Part shown: piece after piece, positions 34,517 through 42,259 of the stretch
Layout: each line of letters opens with the position of its first letter
Position numbering within the stretch: the first letter of the stretch is position 1
NCBI RefSeq assembly: GCF_014905115.1
Contig: NZ_CP041235.1
Coordinates: forward strand, 930,001 to 994,000
Origin: Sulfurimonas sediminis
Lineage (GTDB): Bacteria; Campylobacterota; Campylobacteria; Campylobacterales; Sulfurimonadaceae
Length of the DNA stretch: 64,000 nt
Direction of reading: 5' to 3'
The notes under the pieces: model-generated
The model's input: the letters and a program-made list of their open reading frames with translations, nothing else
Database searches by the model: none
What the model was told of the DNA's origin: nothing
Program-made: the position numbers and the translations under genes

Positions 34517-35397
34517 TGAGTAAAGAAGTTGTTCCTAAATTATTTAGAGTAAATACAGGAAGTTGTAATGGTTGTGATGTGGAGTTTGTTGCAACTGCGT
34601 TTGTAGATAAATTTGAGCTTGAGAGTTTAGGGGTTGAGCTTGTTGAGCATATAAATGAAGCAAATGTATTGGTTGTTACTGGACCATTAACTGCAAGAAG
34701 TGAACCATTTTTAAAGAAATATGTTGCTCAAATGAGAAAGCCATACGCTGTTGTTGGTATAGGTACTTGTTCTGTTACAAGTGGGATTTTTAGAGATTCT
34801 TATGCTATTGAAGGTCCTACAGATAAAATCGTAGATGTTGATATCAATGTTGCTGGATGTCCTCCTCGACCTGAATCTATCGCCGAAGGAGTTGCTAAAG
34901 GCATTAAGGTGCTTCAACAAAAGTTGAATGGGGAGGCTACTCCTAAAACACTCGATATGATATTTTCTGACTTTACAGCTCCAGCTTCATTTAGAGGTAA
35001 AATTGATTTAAATGAAGATATGTGTACTGCATGTAGAACTTGCGAAACTGTTTGTCCTTCAGGGGCTATTGAGATATCAGCTGTTGAGGGTGGATTTATT
35101 CATAAGGTTTGGCATAACTCATGTTGTTTTTGTGGAAATTGTGCTTACTTTTGTCCTACTGGTGCTATTTTTAATACAAATAGTTTTGACACTGCAAAAA
35201 CACAAGATGAAAAATATAGTGAAGTAAATGTAGGGCATATAAATTATGAGACTTGTAGCTGCTGTGGTGAAAATTATATGCCACCATCGCGTGGATTACT
35301 AGGGAAAGCTTATGTTCATGATGATGTCAGCAAGTTGAATGATGCAATTTGTCCGGCGTGTAGAAAAGAAGCAAATTTTAAAAGGATGTATGGATGA
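34516..35397 (+). CDS. Group 4-related [NiFe] hydrogenase small subunit fused to 2x[4Fe-4S] ferredoxin
   Basis: A 293-aa cytoplasmic subunit. Residues 1-140 are NuoB/CooL-like with proximal-cluster ligands C17, C20 (CNGCDVEF), C85 and C115. A two-cluster ferredoxin domain follows (C170-173-176-180 and C203-206-209-213), corresponding to separate CooX-like proteins in other enzymes. The last part has a further paired set C247/C249/C250 and C279/C282 that could bind zinc or a cluster. Unlike the two uptake enzymes, the proximal motif keeps CxxC. It overlaps the NuoC-like gene by four bases. Confidence 0.85.
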   Translation: MSKEVVPKLFRVNTGSCNGCDVEFVATAFVDKFELESLGVELVEHINEANVLVVTGPLTARSEPFLKKYVAQMRKPYAVVGIGTCSVTSGIFRDSYAIEGPTDKIVDVDINVAGCPPRPESIAEGVAKGIKVLQQKLNGEATPKTLDMIFSDFTAPASFRGKIDLNEDMCTACRTCETVCPSGAIEISAVEGGFIHKVWHNSCCFCGNCAYFCPTGAIFNTNSFDTAKTQDEKYSEVNVGHINYETCSCCGENYMPPSRGLLGKAYVHDDVSKLNDAICPACRKEANFKRMYG

Positions 35398-35900
35398 ATA
35401 TAGAAGAGTTTAATAATGCAATAAAAAATAATATAGTGTCGCAGTATACATTGCATGATGATGTTGATAGTTATGGAAATCCTAACAGCTGGATTAAGTT
35501 GACAAACAAAAATGATATTGAAGCGATTGCAAAAAGTGTAAGTGCCTATAAAGGAAGATGTGTTGTTATGTCTGTTTATAGAAATGAAGATGGTTCTCAT
35601 ATGCTGATATATCATTTTGATATTGATGGGATGCTTATTAATGTTGAAGTCCCTCTTGCAAGTGATGATAAAAATTTCATATCTATTACACCAATTTTAC
35701 CGAGTGCCAACTGGGCTGAGAGAGAAGCACGAGAGATGTATAATCTTGAACCTGTAGGTCATCCATGTAAAGATAGACTTTTTCTAGACCCTTCTATGCC
35801 AAAAGGAGAAATGGCTGAATATATTTCTCTCTCAAAAGCACAAGTGGGATTGAGCGACACAGATATATTATGGAATAAAGTAAATGAGGGGATTAAGTAA
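35394..35900 (+). CDS. NuoC/HycE-N-like hydrogenase subunit
   Basis: A 168-aa protein ending with the 30-kDa-subunit signature SANWAEREAREMYNLEPVGHP followed by RLFLDP, as in NuoC and in CooU/EchD of group 4 hydrogenases. It helps join small and large subunits in the peripheral arm. In this window it is a separate gene, not fused to the large subunit. It overlaps the large-subunit start by one base. Confidence 0.82.
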   Translation: MNIEEFNNAIKNNIVSQYTLHDDVDSYGNPNSWIKLTNKNDIEAIAKSVSAYKGRCVVMSVYRNEDGSHMLIYHFDIDGMLINVEVPLASDDKNFISITPILPSANWAEREAREMYNLEPVGHPCKDRLFLDPSMPKGEMAEYISLSKAQVGLSDTDILWNKVNEGIK

Positions 35901-36991
35901 TGAGTGAAAAGATAGCAATAGGTCCATTTAATCCAGAATTAGAAGAGTCTGTATATTTCAAACTAAAAGCAGATGAAAATAGAATAGTAACCGATGTTGA
36001 AATAATAAATGGTTTTATTCATAGAGGAATGGAAGGTCTTGTAACAAAGAAAAACTTTATGCAAAATCTTATTTTAACAGAGAGAGTCTGTTCTTTGTGT
36101 TCAAACAATCATCCATTTACATATGCTATGGCTGTGGAAAAAATTTCAGGCATTAAAATTCCTCTTCGTGCTGAAGCACTGCGAGTAGTTGCTGATGAAG
36201 TAAAAAGAGTTGCATCAGATATGTTTAACTTGGCAATGCTTACACATCTCGCACATACACATGACCTGATGAAAGAGACGATGAATATTCGCGAGCATAT
36301 GCAAGATTTAAAAGAGGTTATTTGGGGTAACAGAATGGATATGAGTGTTAATATTCTCACTGGTACCAAATATGATCTTGACGAAGGAAAGATAGAGATA
36401 ATTTTAGAGAAACTAAAAATTGTTGAATCACAAGTAAGAGCCCTGCAAGAGAAATATGAAAACTCTGAGGCATTTAAAGAGAAGACGATTGGTGTTGGTG
36501 TTTTACCAAAAGAGGACGCACTGAGTATAGGTGTAACAGGTCCGGTGGCAAGAGGAAGCGGGATAAATAATGATGTTAGAGTCATTGCTCCTTACTCTCT
36601 TTATGCAATACGCCCAGAGATTCGTCCAAATGTTACTCTTAGAACAGAGGGTGATGTGTATGCAAGAGCTATGGTTCGTTTTGGTGACATTTTAGAGGCT
36701 ATTCGCATCATAAAAGATGTCGTTGCTGATTTACCTGAAGGTCCTACATACTTAGAAAAGAGACCGCATATTCCTGCTGGTGAAGCAGTTGTAAGAACGG
36801 AAGCTCCTCGTGGAGAACTTATATATTATCTTAAAACAGATGGTTCTCAAAAACCAGAGAGAATGCGATGGAAAGTACCAACTTTTACAAACTGGGAAGC
36901 CCTAAAAGTTATGATTTTAGGGGATAAGGTCGATAATGTAACGATGATTCTTAATAGTATTGATCCATGTATTTCATGTACAGAAAGATAG
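35900..36991 (+). CDS. Group 4-related [NiFe] hydrogenase large subunit
   Basis: A 363-aa NuoD-like catalytic subunit that retains the nickel ligands: RVCSLCSNNH (C64, C67) and DPCISCTER (C357, C360). NuoD of complex I lacks these, so this is a hydrogenase. The chain ends at the Arg of the C-terminal motif, so there is no peptide to cleave, as recalled for CooH-type subunits. No proton-pumping membrane subunits (HyfB/C, CooM/K-like) are in the window, so the enzyme may be soluble or its membrane part lies elsewhere. Confidence 0.87.
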   Translation: MSEKIAIGPFNPELEESVYFKLKADENRIVTDVEIINGFIHRGMEGLVTKKNFMQNLILTERVCSLCSNNHPFTYAMAVEKISGIKIPLRAEALRVVADEVKRVASDMFNLAMLTHLAHTHDLMKETMNIREHMQDLKEVIWGNRMDMSVNILTGTKYDLDEGKIEIILEKLKIVESQVRALQEKYENSEAFKEKTIGVGVLPKEDALSIGVTGPVARGSGINNDVRVIAPYSLYAIRPEIRPNVTLRTEGDVYARAMVRFGDILEAIRIIKDVVADLPEGPTYLEKRPHIPAGEAVVRTEAPRGELIYYLKTDGSQKPERMRWKVPTFTNWEALKVMILGDKVDNVTMILNSIDPCISCTER

Positions 36992-37004
36992 AGGGAAGTA
37001 GGTT

Positions 37005-37508
37005 ATGAGAAATAATAGATTTATATATGCTGATCCAGATAAATGTATAGGGTGTATTAACTGTGAACTTGCTTGTAGTGCAAGTCATATGGATCTTGAT
37101 ATTGATACGGTTTATGCAATGGCAGCAAGGGGTGAGACAATCGCACCTTCAAGAAATAAAGTTTTAACTCTAAATGGAAAAACTGCACCGATGCAGTGTA
37201 TGCAATGTCCTGATGCACCATGTCTTGAAGGGTGTCCTGTAGATATTATTAAATTTGAAGATGACTTTGTAAAGTATTACGAAAGTGACTGTATTGGGTG
37301 TCAAAGTTGTGATATGGTTTGTCCATATGGTGCTGTTGTTATGGCAGCAAATATAAAAAAAGATGCTCCTGTTAGTCAAATGGTTGCACTTACTTGTGAT
37401 TTGTGTGGCGGAGAAAATGGTAAGCAGGCATGTGTAAATATCTGTCCTACAGATGCAATTGCTCTAATAGATTATGAAGAGTTTGCAGTTATACAGAATA
37501 GAAGATAA
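37005..37508 (+). CDS. Polyferredoxin (HycB/CooF-like, up to four [4Fe-4S])
   Basis: A 167-aa electron-transfer protein with four Cys groups: DKCIGCINCELACS, MQCMQCPDAPCLEGCP, SDCIGCQSCDMVCPYG and LTCDLCGG..ACVNICP. This is the HycB/CooF/DmsB-type layout. It likely connects the hydrogenase small subunit to the GltD-like flavoprotein encoded two genes downstream. The 13-base gap and shared strand make it part of the same operon. Confidence 0.87.
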   Translation: MRNNRFIYADPDKCIGCINCELACSASHMDLDIDTVYAMAARGETIAPSRNKVLTLNGKTAPMQCMQCPDAPCLEGCPVDIIKFEDDFVKYYESDCIGCQSCDMVCPYGAVVMAANIKKDAPVSQMVALTCDLCGGENGKQACVNICPTDAIALIDYEEFAVIQNRR

Positions 37509-37514
37509 GCAAGT

Positions 37515-37853
37515 ATGCACGAATACAGTATTGTTCAGTCAATGTTAGATCTTTGTGAGAAACATTCAAAAGGGCAAGAAGTTGCAAAAGTTGCTGTAAA
37601 GATAGGAAAGATGAGTGGAATAGAACCTCACTTTCTTAAAGAGAGCTTTGAAGTTTTCAAAGAGGGGACAGTTTGCCAGGATGCTACTATGGATATGCAG
37701 ATTATCGAGATTACCATTGAGTGTCAAAAGTGTAAAAAGGTTGCAGTTGTAGATAGTTTTAATTTTTATTGTCCCTATTGTCAAGGGGGCGATACAAAAG
37801 TGCTTACTGGACAAGAGATGCATATTGATTATATAGAATTAAAGGAGGTGTGA
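37515..37853 (+). CDS. hypA: Hydrogenase nickel incorporation protein HypA (copy 1)
   Basis: A 112-aa HypA. The N-terminal MHEYS provides the nickel-binding His2 and Glu3, and the zinc site is C73/C76 with C90/C93 (CQKCKK, CPYCQG). It delivers nickel with HypB. A second copy lies at 47990-48331; this one is in the group 4 operon and may be dedicated to that enzyme. Confidence 0.93.
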   Translation: MHEYSIVQSMLDLCEKHSKGQEVAKVAVKIGKMSGIEPHFLKESFEVFKEGTVCQDATMDMQIIEITIECQKCKKVAVVDSFNFYCPYCQGGDTKVLTGQEMHIDYIELKEV

Positions 37854-37856
37854 CCG

Positions 37857-39287
37857 ATGGAAAGAAAAAAACAGTATTTGAAGATTAAAAAAGAGATACC
37901 AAAGAAAAGAGAAGCACAAGAGAGAAAGATGGATTTTCATCCAACATATCATCTGTTTTCTCATAAAGAGGCTGATGCACAGTCAGAGAGATGTATCAAG
38001 TGTCCAATTGACCTACTCAAAGATATGAGTGGAGAATTTAGTTTTTGTCGTACAGGTTGTCCGTTGGAAAATAAAATTCCTATTTGGATAGAAAAAGTAA
38101 AACAGAATGATATAAAAGGGGCATTTGAAGCAAGTAATGAAACTTCTCCTTTTCCTGAAATTCTTGGTATGGTGTGTCCTCATGATGTGTTGTGTCAGGG
38201 AGGTTGTACAATCTCTAAAACTGAATCAGGGAGTGTTACTATCGGTGCTATTGAAGTTTATCTGAATGAAGAGGCTTTTAAAATGGGACTGAAGCCTGAT
38301 TATGGGACAAATGCAGTAAAATCTGGTAAAAAAGTAGCGATTATAGGAAGTGGACCTGCTGGGATGAGTTGTGCTACATTTTTGCTTCGTGGTGGCGTAA
38401 GTGTTGATATGTTTGAAAAATCAGACCGCCCAGGTGGACTCTTGACATATGGTATTCCAAATTTTAAAATTAAGAAAGATGTCATTTTAAGAAGATTTCG
38501 ATGGATGCAAGAGGCAGGAATGAATCTGCATCTCAATACAGATATAGAGACACCAGAACAGATGAAGCAACTTATAGATGAGTATGATGCAATTTTTGTT
38601 GGTCTTGGAGCACCAAATAGTCGTGGTGCAAGAATGAAAAATGAAGATGCTCATGGTGTTTATCATGTTATGGATATTTTACGCCATGCACAAAAAATGG
38701 TTTTTGAAGACTTTTATGAAAATATTTTAAAAGACAAGCGTGTAGTTGTTATCGGTGGAGGTGACTCTGCTATGGATGCGGTGAGAACTTCAGTAAGAAT
38801 GAAAGCAAAATCTGTGACATGTGCCTATAGACGAGATCAGGCAAATATGCCAGGGAGTGCAAAAGAGGTTATAAATGCACAAGAAGAGGGTGTAATATTT
38901 GAGTTTTATACGGCACCAAAAGAAGTTGTAGTAGATGAAGGTCGCCATGTAAAAGGGGTGATTTGTCAAAGAACAGCATTGGGCGAACCAGGTGAAGATG
39001 GAAGACGCCGTTTGGAAGTTGTAGAAGATAGTGACTTTGTTATTGATTGTGATGTTATTATATTGGCATTAGGTTTTGATAACTATGAATTTCCATGGTA
39101 TGATGATGCAGAGATAAATACCGGAAAATGGGGTGATATTATTGTTGATGAAAATAAAAGAACCTCAAACAAAAGAATTTATGCAGGTGGAGATGCCGTT
39201 CGTGGCGCTGATTTAGCAGTTACTGCTGCTGCAGATGGACGAGAGGCAGCACTCTCTATATTAAGAGATTTTGGAATTTCACTATAG
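37857..39287 (+). CDS. GltD-like FAD/NAD(P)-dependent flavoprotein
   Basis: A 476-aa protein of the glutamate synthase small-subunit family. The N-terminal iron-sulfur part has CIKCP, CRTGCP and CPHDVLCQGGC. Two dinucleotide motifs follow: GSGPAGMSCA for FAD and GGGDSAMDAV for NAD(P), and the final GGDAVRGADLAV. AAAGGAGGTG is a very strong ribosome site. No GltB-like large subunit is nearby, so the protein probably exchanges electrons between the hydrogenase ferredoxins and NAD(P)H instead of making glutamate (inference from position). Confidence 0.85.
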   Translation: MERKKQYLKIKKEIPKKREAQERKMDFHPTYHLFSHKEADAQSERCIKCPIDLLKDMSGEFSFCRTGCPLENKIPIWIEKVKQNDIKGAFEASNETSPFPEILGMVCPHDVLCQGGCTISKTESGSVTIGAIEVYLNEEAFKMGLKPDYGTNAVKSGKKVAIIGSGPAGMSCATFLLRGGVSVDMFEKSDRPGGLLTYGIPNFKIKKDVILRRFRWMQEAGMNLHLNTDIETPEQMKQLIDEYDAIFVGLGAPNSRGARMKNEDAHGVYHVMDILRHAQKMVFEDFYENILKDKRVVVIGGGDSAMDAVRTSVRMKAKSVTCAYRRDQANMPGSAKEVINAQEEGVIFEFYTAPKEVVVDEGRHVKGVICQRTALGEPGEDGRRRLEVVEDSDFVIDCDVIILALGFDNYEFPWYDDAEINTGKWGDIIVDENKRTSNKRIYAGGDAVRGADLAVTAAADGREAALSILRDFGISL

Positions 39288-39301
39288 AAAGAGGTAGAGT
39301 T

Positions 39302-39886
39302 ATGAAAAAGGTTTTAAAAAAAAATCAGATTATAATGTTTGCTTTAAAACTTTTTTCAAAAAAAGGTTTTTATAACACGAAAATATCTGATATTTCCAAA
39401 GATATAGGGATGAGTGTTGGTCATTTTTATAACTATTTTCCATCAAAGAAAAGTTTGGCAAAAGATTCTATCCGTTATGTTACATCACAACTTGCAGAAA
39501 ATCTAAGAGAGATAAATGCTCAAGAGATTTCACAAAAAGAGAAAATCTATGCATTTGTGAAGGGATATTTTGCTTTTATATCGGAATATCCAGAGATGAT
39601 AGAGTACTTTTTTCGTGTTTATTTATCCAACAGAGAACTCTTTTGTGATGAGGAAGATTGTGGATTTTCTTTAGCAAAAGAGTTCATAGATGAAATTGAG
39701 ACACTTATAAATGTTGGTGTTGCAAAGGGTGAATTTAAAGAGAAAAATTTCTATGTAACTTTTGCTTTTATCACAGGAACGCTTGGTGCTATTACTTTTT
39801 TAAGCGGTGAAGATGTTTTAGAAAATGATTTAAGCATTTATATCGACGAGGTTTCAAACTCTATATATAATGCTTTAGTGTGTTAA
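39302..39886 (+). CDS. TetR-family regulator 2 (hydrogenase-linked)
   Basis: A 194-aa TetR regulator paralogous to the one at 18774-19370. The helix-turn-helix has KISDISKDIGMSVGHFYNYFPSKK and the ligand domain YPEMIEYFFRVYLSNRELF followed by CDEEDCGF, again two Cys just after the shared motif. It is the last gene of the group 4 operon, 14 bases after the flavoprotein. It is one of the two candidates for binding TGAAT-N4-ATTCA, including in its own promoter. Confidence 0.88.
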   Translation: MKKVLKKNQIIMFALKLFSKKGFYNTKISDISKDIGMSVGHFYNYFPSKKSLAKDSIRYVTSQLAENLREINAQEISQKEKIYAFVKGYFAFISEYPEMIEYFFRVYLSNRELFCDEEDCGFSLAKEFIDEIETLINVGVAKGEFKEKNFYVTFAFITGTLGAITFLSGEDVLENDLSIYIDEVSNSIYNALVC

Positions 39887-39913
39887 AATTTTGGAAGATT
39901 TCTACCTATAAAT

Positions 39914-39932
39914 CCAAAAAAGATATAAGAAA
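39914..39932 (+). promoter_or_regulatory. Shared upstream motif (hypB copy)
   Basis: CCAAAAAAGATATAAGAAA, the third copy of the block at 21540 and 33924, placed 52 bases before the hypB operator. Confidence 0.3.
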
Positions 39933-39962
39933 CACTTTTTTTTATATCTTTTTTATCTACTA

Positions 39963-39971
39963 TGTTATAAT
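39963..39971 (+). promoter_or_regulatory. Extended -10 promoter of hypBCDE
   Basis: TGTTATAAT is an extended -10 (TGn then TATAAT at 39966-39971) without a good -35 box, as is common in Campylobacterota. The predicted start (about 39978) is just before the operator at 39984-39997, a typical repression layout. Confidence 0.6.
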
Positions 39972-39983
39972 ATATTCTACAAT

Positions 39984-39997
39984 TGAATAAATATTCA
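39984..39997. promoter_or_regulatory. TetR-type operator, hypB copy
   Basis: TGAATAAATATTCA, perfect TGAAT/ATTCA arms with a 4-base spacer. It starts 12 bases downstream of the -10 and 30 bases before the hypB ATG. Confidence 0.65.
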
Positions 39998-40027
39998 CTT
40001 AGAATTTATTATATAAGGAAGATAAAT

Positions 40028-40822
40028 ATGTGTGCAGATTGCGGATGTAGTATAACAGGAACAAATTTAGGAGATGGACACCATCATCATCATCATCATC
40101 ACGAAAATGGGCACAGTCATGAACACCAAGCAGCTCATGAAACACTGCATCACAATCCACAGCTTAACGATGCAAAAACAATCAGTGTAATTACAAAAAT
40201 TTTAGACAAAAATAATCATGAAGCAGCACATAACCGTGCTCATTTTGAAAAACATAATGTTTTAAGTATTAATCTTATGAGTTCTCCCGGAAGTGGAAAA
40301 ACAACACTTTTAGAAAATATGGCAGAGATGGCTAAGTTTAAATTTGGTGTTGTTGAGGGAGATTTAGAGACGAGTCGTGATGCTGAAAGAATTAAGGCAA
40401 AAGGTATTCCTGCATACCAAATTCAAACGGGAAGTGCTTGTCATTTAGATGCTTTTATGGTGCATAAAGGTTTGCATGAAATGCCGCTTGAAGAGATTGA
40501 TGTCTGTTTTATAGAGAATGTTGGAAATCTTGTCTGTCCAGCCTCTTATGATGTAGGTGCACATTTAAATATAGTTTTGGTTTCTATTCCTGAGGGGAGT
40601 GATAAAATAGAAAAATACCCAGTTATGTTTCGTCAGGCTGATTTAATTTTAATTACCAAAACAGATTTAATAGAATATTTTGATTATGATTTGGAACATG
40701 AAAAACAAGAAGCACGAAAAATTAAGCCAGGTGTAGATATTTTAGAAGTAAATATCAAAGATAAAGCTTCTATTCAAAGAGTTATTGATTGGATAGAATT
40801 CAAAAGAACAATGAGAGGCTAA
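40028..40822 (+). CDS. hypB: Hydrogenase maturation GTPase HypB
   Basis: A 264-aa GTPase that delivers nickel. It opens with the high-affinity metal motif CADCGCS and a His run (eight consecutive His at about 19-26, then more His) that can store nickel. The P-loop SSPGSGKTTLLE, DLETSRDAERI and TKTDLI complete the G domain. The ATG at 40028 starts at MCADCGC; an upstream frame from 39983 overlaps the operator and is rejected. AAGGAAG precedes the ATG. First gene of hypBCDE. Confidence 0.95.
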   Translation: MCADCGCSITGTNLGDGHHHHHHHHENGHSHEHQAAHETLHHNPQLNDAKTISVITKILDKNNHEAAHNRAHFEKHNVLSINLMSSPGSGKTTLLENMAEMAKFKFGVVEGDLETSRDAERIKAKGIPAYQIQTGSACHLDAFMVHKGLHEMPLEEIDVCFIENVGNLVCPASYDVGAHLNIVLVSIPEGSDKIEKYPVMFRQADLILITKTDLIEYFDYDLEHEKQEARKIKPGVDILEVNIKDKASIQRVIDWIEFKRTMRG

Positions 40823-40823
40823 T

Positions 40824-41114
40824 ATGTGTTTGTCAATTCCAAGTAAAGTTGTAAAAATAGATAAAGAGCGAAATGTTGCTGTAGTTGATACTATGGGTGT
40901 TACAAGAGAAGCAGGGCTTGATCTGATGCAAGAAGACGAGGTGAAAATAGGGGACTATGTTTTGTTGCATATAGGTTTTGTAATGAATAAAATAGATGAA
41001 GAGGATGCGTTAGAATCTTTAAAAGTATATAATGAAATTTTAGAAAAGCTTGATGAAGAAGAGAGGCGGCAACTGGTACAAGAGGATGATAACTGTCCAA
41101 ATAGAGGTGCATAA
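40824..41114 (+). CDS. hypC: HypC/HybG-family maturation chaperone
   Basis: A 96-aa chaperone that begins MCLSIPSKVV; Cys2 binds the Fe(CN)2CO unit while shuttling between HypD and the large subunit. It has the usual DVKIGDYVLLHIGFVMNKIDEEDA core. Only one hypC is seen here for three hydrogenases. Confidence 0.94.
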   Translation: MCLSIPSKVVKIDKERNVAVVDTMGVTREAGLDLMQEDEVKIGDYVLLHIGFVMNKIDEEDALESLKVYNEILEKLDEEERRQLVQEDDNCPNRGA

Positions 41115-42259
41115 TGGCTGAGTTGCAATTAAAGGATTTGTATGATGGCTTTCGTAATCCTGAAGTGATTCAAGGTTTTGCAAAGCTTATCAATGAAGAA
41201 GCAAAAAAGCTTTCTCGTCCGATTAATATTATGGAAGTTTGTGGTGGACATACACACTCTATTATGAAGTTTGGACTGCCACAACTTCTACCGGAAAATA
41301 TTAATTTTATTCATGGTCCTGGGTGTCCTGTATGTATTATGCCAAAAGAGAGAATTGATCATGCTTACATCTTAGCAGAGCTTGATGATACGATTTTGGT
41401 TACACTTGGGGATATGATAAAAGTACCGGGAAGTCATGGAAGTTTGCAAGATGCAAGAGCAAAAGGTGCGGATGTGCGTTTTGTTTACTCACCGCTTGAT
41501 ACACTCAAAATTGCTCAAGAAAATCCAGATAAAAAAGTCATCTTCTTTGCCATCGGCTTTGAAACTACAACACCTATGACAACTTCACTTATAGACATTG
41601 TTATAAAAAAAGAGATAAAAAACATTTTCTTTCATATCAATCATGTCACGGTTCCTGAGGTGATGGTCGAGCTTATAGACAGCAGAGATGAACATGTAGA
41701 TAGTTACAACAATAGAATTGATGCCTTTTTGGGACCTTCACATGTAAGCGTTATAACGGGAAGTAAAATTTATGAAAAATTTCCAAAAGAGTATAATCGA
41801 CCTGTGGTTGTTGCAGGGTTTGAACCTGTAGATATTATGGAAGCTATTTTAATGATACTGAGACAATTTAACGAAGGGCGATGTGAACTTGAAGTTGAGT
41901 ACAAGCGTCTTGTATCGTATGATGGGAATACTATAGCACAGGCACTTATAGAAAAATATTTTGAAAAAGCTTCTTTGTTTAAATGGCGTGGACTTGGCAA
42001 TGTACCTAAAAGCGGATATAAACTCAAAGAGGAGTTTGCTTTTTTGGATGCTGAACATATATATTCGGATATTTTACCAAAAGAGGAGATAGAAGACCAT
42101 AAACTTTGTATCTGTGGTGATATATTGCGTGGTATGGCAAAACCAAATGAATGTACTATTTTTGGTACAGCCTGTAAACCGCAAACACCGCTTGGAAGTT
42201 GTATGGTTAGTAGTGAAGGTGCTTGTGCAGCATATTATAAATATGGAAATTTATTATGA
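41114..42259 (+). CDS. hypD: Hydrogenase maturation protein HypD
   Basis: A 381-aa iron-sulfur scaffold on which the Fe(CN)2CO centre is built. It has MEVCGGHTHSIMKFG, HGPGCPVCIMP, FAIGFETTTPMT and the C-terminal cluster-binding Cys set (CICGDILRG, CTIFGTACKPQTPLGSCMVS). One-base overlap with hypC and four-base overlap with hypE show strong coupling. Confidence 0.96.
   Translation: MAELQLKDLYDGFRNPEVIQGFAKLINEEAKKLSRPINIMEVCGGHTHSIMKFGLPQLLPENINFIHGPGCPVCIMPKERIDHAYILAELDDTILVTLGDMIKVPGSHGSLQDARAKGADVRFVYSPLDTLKIAQENPDKKVIFFAIGFETTTPMTTSLIDIVIKKEIKNIFFHINHVTVPEVMVELIDSRDEHVDSYNNRIDAFLGPSHVSVITGSKIYEKFPKEYNRPVVVAGFEPVDIMEAILMILRQFNEGRCELEVEYKRLVSYDGNTIAQALIEKYFEKASLFKWRGLGNVPKSGYKLKEEFAFLDAEHIYSDILPKEEIEDHKLCICGDILRGMAKPNECTIFGTACKPQTPLGSCMVSSEGACAAYYKYGNLL

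Noticed and set aside
35900-36991. Complex I subunit NuoD
   Set aside because: Both CxxC motifs for nickel are intact and no other nuo genes are present.
37857-39287. Glutamate synthase small subunit
   Set aside because: Family is right but there is no gltB, and the gene is inside a hydrogenase operon.
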